Below, one piece after another: positions 58,051-64,000 of a stretch of 64,000 nt of DNA; within the stretch, counting starts at the first letter, position 1; each line of letters opens with the position of its first letter. Position numbers and translations under genes: made by a program. This stretch comes from Rhizoclosmatium globosum (Eukaryota > Chytridiomycota > Chytridiomycetes > Chytridiales > Chytriomycetaceae). The notes below the pieces were generated by a model, which saw nothing but the letters and a program-made list of their open reading frames with translations, was not told the origin of the DNA and searched no databases. The stretch lies in contig MCGO01000026.1 in assembly GCA_002104985.1 (NCBI GenBank), positions 124,001 through 188,000 on the forward strand, given 5' to 3'.

Positions 58051-59100
58051 CTACTCTTTGGTTGCAGTAGCTTCCCATTCAGTGACCCATTCATCCAACC
58101 CGCCGCCGAGAGGCTCAACGACGAGATCAATCAAAGACTTAAGCGACTTGTATCGTTCCACCAACTCCAAATCATCACGAGCAATACGACGACTGAGCTG
58201 CAATGCTTTTTTGGCATCCTTTCTTTTGTCCCCTCCTTCAACCACGACTAAAGTAGAATCCGCAACGAGATCCAAAAGGGCAGCATTCTCTTTAAGATCT
58301 AATAAACGCTTCTTTGGTTTCACCGACCACCATCCACGCGACTCATACAAAACGTCAAGTGCATTCGAAAGGCAGACAGACAGCATGATTGAACCTGAAG
58401 CAGCATCCCCAATTTCAATCGCATCCCACGCGTCCAACAAACCATCCATCAAAAAGTACCGCTTTGAGTCAATTTTGAACTGGGACCAAGTATCGCAAGT
58501 TGGTTTTCCTGACTTGTATGTTTCGATGGCACGGGCACGCAGGAAGGAGGTGGGGTTGAGATGAAGGGAGGCAGGCGCATCAAGATTCAGTGGATTGGAT
58601 TCGTAGAGAACATGACCGAGACGCCAGGCTTGGACCGTTGGATCCTCCGTATTATTAAGTTCCTCAAGCATGCGGGAGGCAGGATTCACAAAGACTTCGC
58701 ATTGAACTTTGATCTGTGTCTGCGCCTGGGCCGCCTGAGGAGTGGCAGTTGTGGCAGTGGTGGCAGTGGTGGCAGTTGTGGCAGTTGTGGCAGTGGCTGT
58801 TGGAGAGGAAGGCGAAGTGGGCAACACAGGCGGCACAAACGACGTCGAAGGAAGCTGGAACAGGCGACGCTGCCGCTTTTCTTGAGCAATAATTGCGAAA
58901 ATGTCGACATCTGAATTGACGTGCACGTGCGGAGTGATGATGGAGCCAGTGACAAGAACTCCAAGGAGGTCTGATCCAAACTCCTTCTGAAGCCCAATGA
59001 GAATCGCTCGCACCGCTCCATCAAAGGGAGCTGCTACAGATGCCTGTCTGCCACTTGGACAGCAGATGCATTCAACTCGCGCATTGGTCGTGATGAGCAT
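58051..59100 (-). CDS. Nucleotidyltransferase-fold (MNT-like) protein
   Basis: Single-exon gene of 349 aa. Residues about 25-75 carry a minimal nucleotidyltransferase motif: LLGVLVTGSIITPHVHVNSDVDIFAI, that is GS followed by D-x-D, which would bind metal and nucleotide. A Thr/Ala repeat loop (about 100-125) interrupts the domain before QIKVQCEVFV, where a third acidic residue (Glu) is expected. The C-terminal half is helical, like the HEPN/substrate-binding helices that often accompany such folds. The substrate cannot be predicted. Similar bacterial-type MNT proteins occur sporadically in fungi, so horizontal origin is possible but untested. It is divergent from the DAG lipase gene, with 73 bp between the starts. 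Confidence 0.7.
   Translation of the reverse strand: MLITTNARVECICCPSGRQASVAAPFDGAVRAILIGLQKEFGSDLLGVLVTGSIITPHVHVNSDVDIFAIIAQEKRQRRLFQLPSTSFVPPVLPTSPSSPTATATTATTATTATTATTATPQAAQAQTQIKVQCEVFVNPASRMLEELNNTEDPTVQAWRLGHVLYESNPLNLDAPASLHLNPTSFLRARAIETYKSGKPTCDTWSQFKIDSKRYFLMDGLLDAWDAIEIGDAASGSIMLSVCLSNALDVLYESRGWWSVKPKKRLLDLKENAALLDLVADSTLVVVEGGDKRKDAKKALQLSRRIARDDLELVERYKSLKSLIDLVVEPLGGGLDEWVTEWEATATKE
58738..58800. repeat. GTGGCAGTG/GTGGCAGTT minisatellite, coding
   Basis: About six 9-bp units within the nucleotidyltransferase-like gene. On the coding strand they give a Thr/Ala tract (ATTATTATTATT type). The length is likely variable between strains and sits in a surface loop. Confidence 0.8.
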
Positions 59101-59173
59101 TGAAAGGAAGTTTTCGAATCACTTTTGTCGAAAGCTTCCCCAATCTTTGAATTCCCCCCAACCAAAAGAAAGA
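59101..59173. promoter_or_regulatory. 73-bp divergent promoter region
   Basis: The whole space between the starts of the nucleotidyltransferase-like gene and the DAG lipase gene. It contains AAAGCTTTCG and a CCAACCAAAAG stretch. No defined element is recognised. Confidence 0.4.
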
Positions 59174-61943
59174 ATGCCCCCACTCAAAGCATTCAATCGA
59201 ACATGGCCACTTGCGGGCGATGATCTTCTCTTGCCTGCGCTACTTGGGGGAGCTGTGCATAGCGCGTGGCTTGCTCTTCTAGCTGGCTTGTGGGCCTCAA
59301 GGGGCTCATGCACGCCATACGCACTTACTACAACCTACGCAGCAATGAATGCAGCACTGGTTGGAACATCGCTTGTTGCTGAGGTGCGCGTGGGTCTCTT
59401 GTCCCTGAAGGGTTCGGTAAGGGATGCAACTCCCAGACGAAACCTCAAGTTCTGGGTGTTTGTACTCTCTCTTTCATTCTTGATTGCCTTCAATTGCTGA
59501 CTACTGTGATCCCTTGCAGACCCGCTCTTGTCATTCTCAACTCGTGCGATGTCCTGACACAGGCGCTTGGTATTTACCTGCTTGTTGGAGGCGGCGATGC
59601 ATGGCACCTGGAATGCCCGGCATCCCGTACCCCAGTCATCCTCATTCACCTGTCTGTTGGAATTGGAATCATTACGCAGATTATCTGGTTTGGCGCTTTG
59701 GCTCAGGTACCGTGTTTCTTGACTTCAACCAATCAATTTTCCTTTGATCGTCCGTTCCAGCGCTTAACTGTTATGCCAACAACCTTAGGTGTTTCTCCTC
59801 TCGTCGCCAGTCAACTTTTCTACTCTTCAGCAGAAAGATTCATGGGATAGGTGGCTCCGTTTCCTTTGTTTTGGACACTCGTCGTCCCTTTCAACTCGAG
59901 CTTCTGCCCTTGTAAGGAGTGGAAATGGCAGGGGACTGGGAACTCATGGCGACGATTCTCTTTTGAGAGATGTCGCGCGTGTGTTTGGAGACATATTTCA
60001 GGATGCAGAGTTTGTTGTCTCAGACGTAAGTCGTACCTCACAGAAATGCACCATTTAAACACAAATACCGCATAGATTTTTATTGGACTCATCTATGTGC
60101 GGCATTTGCAACGGAAAGCGCGGCGAAATATTATGTTGGAGGCACAACGAAATGGTGAACCAACCTATTCAGCAATCATATCAGGAACACCATCGCCTGC
60201 GGAACTCGACATATATACATCCACGACACAGCAACCATCTTCTTTCGTCATGTCATTTTCTCAACCACCCGCCGTGATACCCCAAACCAGTATACCAATG
60301 TCAACTTTGAGTCCAAAGCTGAACCCACAACCCCAGTCAACATCTATACCCAACGCCTCACCTCTCGATTCATCTTCTGATACCCCTCTACAATCACATG
60401 CTCTTCACTCTCGCGTTGCGCTCGATGACGAAATGCGAGAAATCATCCACTTCAGTCAATACGCTGAAGCCATCTATGGACTGCCTCTCCATATGATCAC
60501 AAACTTTTCGAACTTTACCCGTACATTGCACCACCTTTGCATTCCTGAGTGCTGCACGGGTGACTCGGAATACCATGGCCCACCTCAAAGCGTGGTTGAA
60601 AATGTACGAAATCATTTGGGAAGGCCTGGTTGGCCGTTCTGCTGTGTCCAGGAACGGGCTCCACGACATCGTCATCATGATTTGATTACCATCAGCTTAG
60701 AGAATGGGCTGTTTCGGAGTCCGTATATGGTTTGTTTGGATCATGAGCGAAGTAAGATTGTCGTTGCTGTGCGAGGAACCATGTCGACTGCTGATGGTAA
60801 AGAAATTCTTTTATTGTATTGTTTGTATTCTAATTTTGATTACCGCAACAAAATAGTTTTGGTTGACCTGAACTGCACACTTGCAGAGCTTACAATTCCC
60901 ATGCATCCACCAACATCTTCAGACCCAAACCCACCACTCTTGCACACTAAAACACACGCTGGAATGCTTCAAACCGCGCGTCATATCCATCAAGACATAT
61001 CAGGCCTCCTCGAGTCTCTCACAACATCCCCCACAACCCAGTCCTACGAAACAATTGTCTGTGGGCACAGTCTCGGTGCCGCCGTCGGCGCCCTCCTCAC
61101 CCATCTACTCCGTACCCAAAACAAAATCTCCGCCCGCTGCATCGCCTACTCTCCACCAGGCTGCATCGCAACCCCCAAAGCGAACCAACTTCATTTCCGG
61201 CACTTTGTCACAAGCATCGTACTCGGAGACGATGCAGTGCCGCGGCTCACGCGACGCAGTGTCGAGCGGTTGAAGCGGAAGGTTGGGGAAGGTGTGAGGC
61301 GGTGTTCTGCGCGGAAGGTTGATGTTGTTGGAGGGTTTCTTGGAGCTGAGTGTTTTGGTGTGAAAGTTTCTGGGGCTGGAGGGGATGACTTTGATGAGAT
61401 GTTTGGGTTGAATGGGGCGGAGGGAGGAGGTGGTGAGGTTGTGATTGATGTGAGGGAGGATGGGGAGGAGGAAGGGGTGAGGTGGAGTCGGCGGGAGAGT
61501 GAAGTTGAGGAGGATGGGATTGGAGGGAGAGAGGGGAGAGAGGGGGTGGGATGTTGGCTGATTTTGGTGGCCATGGTGGGGAGGATGATGGGAGGGAGGA
61601 GTTGCAGGTTCCTGGACGCGTTATTCACTTCCGCAAGGAAAAAGTGCTTGTGGCGCCGAATGGTGGTGGTGGCGAAGAGGACGAAGATGAGGACGAAGAT
61701 GTTGGGACTGATAACGGGTCGTCAGCTGCATTAGCGGTTAACGCAGCATCGTTGGGAGTTACTGGAAGGTCTGCCAAGTTAAAAAAAGTGTATAGAGCTG
61801 TTTGGAGTGAGCCTGGGCAGTTTCGCGATATCATTATCAGTTCAACTATGGTGTCAGAACATATGCCACATATCTTGGGACAAATTCTAAGGAAAGCGGG
61901 TGATACAGAAGGGCAATATGTGAATGATGTTAACTTCCGCTGA
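59174..61943 (+). CDS. sn1-specific diacylglycerol lipase (DAGL, lipase class 3)
   Basis: Hydrolyses diacylglycerol to monoacylglycerol and fatty acid at a membrane. Exons 59174-59448, 59520-59706, 59789-60025, 60076-60796, 60857-61503 and 61608-61943 give 800 aa. The start MPPLKAFNRTWPLAGDDLLL parallels animal DAGLs, and four hydrophobic helices follow. FGDIFQDAEFVVSDIFIGL and a RHLQRKARR basic stretch also match. The lipase core has VVAVRGTMSTAD, the nucleophile Ser in CGHSLGAAVGAL (about 546), AYSPPGC and the catalytic Asp in VLGDDAVPR. The C-terminal IIISSTMVSEHMPHIL block is conserved too. The donor at 59449 (GTTCTG) and intron 61504-61607 (GTTGAG) are inferred from phase and homology. 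Intron 60797-60856 is in-frame and stop-free. Confidence 0.9.
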
Positions 61944-62157
61944 AAGTAAATATATGATAATTCTGTTTCGAAAGCTTGTAAAATATTGACACAAACTCGT
62001 CCACACCCGTCTCCTTCAGCACCACAGCATTCTTCCAAAATTCCTCGTGCACAAATCAAAAGAAGGTTAAGAACAGTTTGAAATATAAATGCTGTATTTT
62101 CCAATTTCTTTTGAATGAAAAGGATATTTGTTTTGTTTGCTTCAATTCTTTCTTTGA

Positions 62158-64000
62158 ATGGACTCTGTTGAGGCGACACCTGTGCCAACGCCAATCGTTC
62201 CTGCCGCTTCGCTTCAACCCACGAGCGAATCAGGCTCGGCAGCCGCCGCACAGCCCACACAAACAACCAATGCCAATGCGAATGCAAATGCGAATGCGGG
62301 CACTGTCACTCCCACGTAGGCGTCACCTTCCCCGCATCCTTCACTTCAAACAACTAGTTACAAACCCACTCCAACCAACCAACCTGATCCAATCCAACAA
62401 ATGAACCGTCTCATTAAATACAATCCTCCTCCCAGTCTCGTAATGGACTCAATTAGCACCGGCGCTCCCTTTGTCCAGAAACGAATTGACCTGTCTGTGC
62501 CCGTCAAAATCGGCAGAAAGGTCAACATCAAAGCCGGACCAGAGCCAAACAACGGCATCTTCGACTCAAAAGTACTCAGTCGAAACCACGCAGAAATTTG
62601 GTTCGAGGCTGGAAAGGTTGCGCTTGCTTGCTTTGTGCCCCCCTCGTGTGAAACTCAGCTGTCACTATTAGGTCTGGATCAAAGACGTGAAATCCAGTAA
62701 CGGTACTTTCATCAATGGCGTGAGACTCAGCGAGGAAGGACAACCATCTGGCCCGCATGAATTGAAGACGGGTGATACTGTAGAGTTTGGTATCGATATC
62801 ATGAATGATGATGGCATTACAGGTATTGCTTAGTTTTCTCTGGTTGTATCCTTTTTGCTTACTATAGAGCCCTCTTACAGTTATGTATTACAAAGTGTCC
62901 TCGAAAATTGCTCTTTGGGACCCCTCACAAGGGCCGTTGCCGGCGCCACTTGCATTCAACACTGTAAAATCTGGAGAGACTTGGTATGTACTGAGTTAAT
63001 GGGGTGGCAAACAATCATCGAGGTAGACGCGTTAATTTATTAATTTTACCTAATATTAGGGCACCACCACCACCAAAGAAGGCTGCAGGGAAGATGGATA
63101 TGGTTGTCAGCATGTTGGATGTACGCGTCGCTTTTATTATATTCTGTGTGGTCGTTATCTCATCGCACAATACAGGAGGAAATCAGAAAAGCAAGCGCTA
63201 CTAGCGATCAAATCAACAAACTCAAATCCGAACTCACAGATATCGATCAACTTGTTGCCACAAATACTCAACTCAACCCAAATTTTGGAGACATTGGGTA
63301 CCCAACCCATGCTTACCTTCCCAATACCCCGCCCACCAGTGTCACAGCTAATAAGGACTCAGCTATTCCCGCTCGTGGAGCCAGAACAACAATATTGGCC
63401 AAATCACCTGCCGCAACTGCTGCGGAAACTTCCCAACAGCAGCAACCTCTTCAACCCCAAAACAACTCGAGTGAAAATAATGTTCCAACGGATTCAATTG
63501 TTCACATCAAATCTGATGCTGTCTCTGTGGATCCTTCTCTTCTCACACAATTACAAGCACGTATTGCCGTCCTGGAAGCAGACCTCTCAACGACGCGAGC
63601 CAAACTATCCGAGGCCACAAAAAGCCTGAAAGAAACTCGTGAATTGAGCCAACCCATTTATCGCGACAATGAAGACCTCAAGAAGAAGCGACAGGAAGTG
63701 GAAGCTGAACTTGTACTTGTTCGACGAGTAGAAGGCGCCAAAGTTCTCGAATTAGAGAAACGGTGCGAAACCTTGATGAAAGAGTGTACTGCATTGAAGG
63801 AGGTTTGTGTCCGGAAATTTTTTTCATCTTGATGTCTAAGCAGAGTACAGCGAGAAGAAGCCATCATTGAAACATCGCTCGCAACGACAACAGCACAAAA
63901 ACAGCATTTAACGTCGCTAGAAACAGAGCTTTCGTCATTACAGGCCTCAAACACTGCATTATCTGTCAAACTCGCTACAGCCCAAGCGGCAGCTGAGACT
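62158..64000 (+). CDS. FHA-domain coiled-coil protein, SLMAP/Far9/Vps64-like, 3' end outside the window
   Basis: Probably a membrane-associated STRIPAK-type scaffold that reads phosphothreonine. Exons 62158-62315, 62358-62616, 62672-62822, 62881-62983, 63060-63120, 63176-63802 and 63851 to the window edge run in phase for 503 codons. The first 85 residues are low-complexity (Thr/Pro then an (AN)n run). The FHA domain follows: KIGRKV, SKVLSRNHAEIWFE, IKDVKSSNGTFINGVRLSEE and LKTGDTVEFGIDI, with the phosphopeptide-binding Arg, Ser and Asn in place. A Gln/Pro-rich linker and then long coiled coil (LEADLSTTRAKLSEATKSL ...) continue past the edge. The class (SLMAP versus other FHA coiled-coil proteins) rests on domain order only; the diagnostic C-terminal membrane anchor would lie beyond the window. 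Confidence 0.8.

Noticed and set aside
61625..62287. Minus-strand ORF of 220 codons
   Set aside because: It overlaps the conserved C-terminus of the DAG lipase on the other strand and has low-complexity composition.
33..63900. CRISPR arrays, rRNA and tRNA genes
   Set aside because: No spaced direct repeats, rRNA signatures or convincing tRNA promoter boxes were seen; expected for a fungal gene-dense region.

Overview
The window is nuclear DNA from a flagellated (zoosporic) fungus, most likely a chytrid. Two gene products are axonemal or ciliary: a full-length inner-arm dynein heavy chain (DNAH10 type) and IFT20. The rest of the set looks fungal: class I CPD photolyase, COX10, TOR, NHP2, RPC9, a PMS2-type MutL and a UBC8-type E2. 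Genes are dense, often 50-200 bp apart, and split by short GT-AG introns mostly of 45-100 nt. I rebuilt exon chains by hand. Almost every chain closes in phase and agrees with the protein family, but none has transcript support.

Layout. 1-1560 (-): partial NPF-motif/EF-hand (EH-like) endocytosis-type protein. 1699-5653 (+): large membrane protein with a C-terminal cyclic-nucleotide-binding domain. 5669-6494 (+): glycolipid transfer protein. 6682-8342 (+): C2H2 transcription factor. 8869-10266 (+): putative N-myristoylated coiled-coil protein. 10367-25880 (-): dynein heavy chain, 23 exons, about 4,773 aa. 26051-27609 (-): unrecognised protein. 27787-28962 (+): unrecognised low-complexity/coiled-coil protein. 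29161-30317 (-): UBE2H/UBC8. 30485-33737 (-): PMS2-type mismatch repair protein, divergent across only 89 bp from TOR (33827-42479, +). 42525-43088 (-): IFT20. 43148-44586 (-): CH-domain coiled-coil protein. 44727-47837 (-): Rad21/Rec8 kleisin. 48125-49709 (+): COX10. 49820-50339 (+): RPC9. 50506-51133 (+): cysteine-rich PAN/apple-like protein. About 51669-54994 (+): Fanzor-like RuvC nuclease with an N-terminal ubiquitin-like domain and two in-frame TGA codons. 55111-55951 (-): NHP2. 56123-57915 (-): photolyase. 58051-59100 (-): nucleotidyltransferase-like protein. 59174-61943 (+): sn1-type diacylglycerol lipase. 62158 to the right edge (+): FHA/coiled-coil SLMAP-like protein.

Functionally this is mostly a housekeeping plus zoospore-motility neighbourhood, with one clear mobile-element-derived gene. 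The most notable locus is 51669-54994. It encodes a eukaryotic TnpB relative (Fanzor) that appears to be fused to a ubiquitin-like domain and interrupted by two TGA codons, each one C-to-T step from CGA. The second is the 1699-5653 gene, which joins a non-canonical multi-pass membrane region to a cyclic-nucleotide-binding domain.
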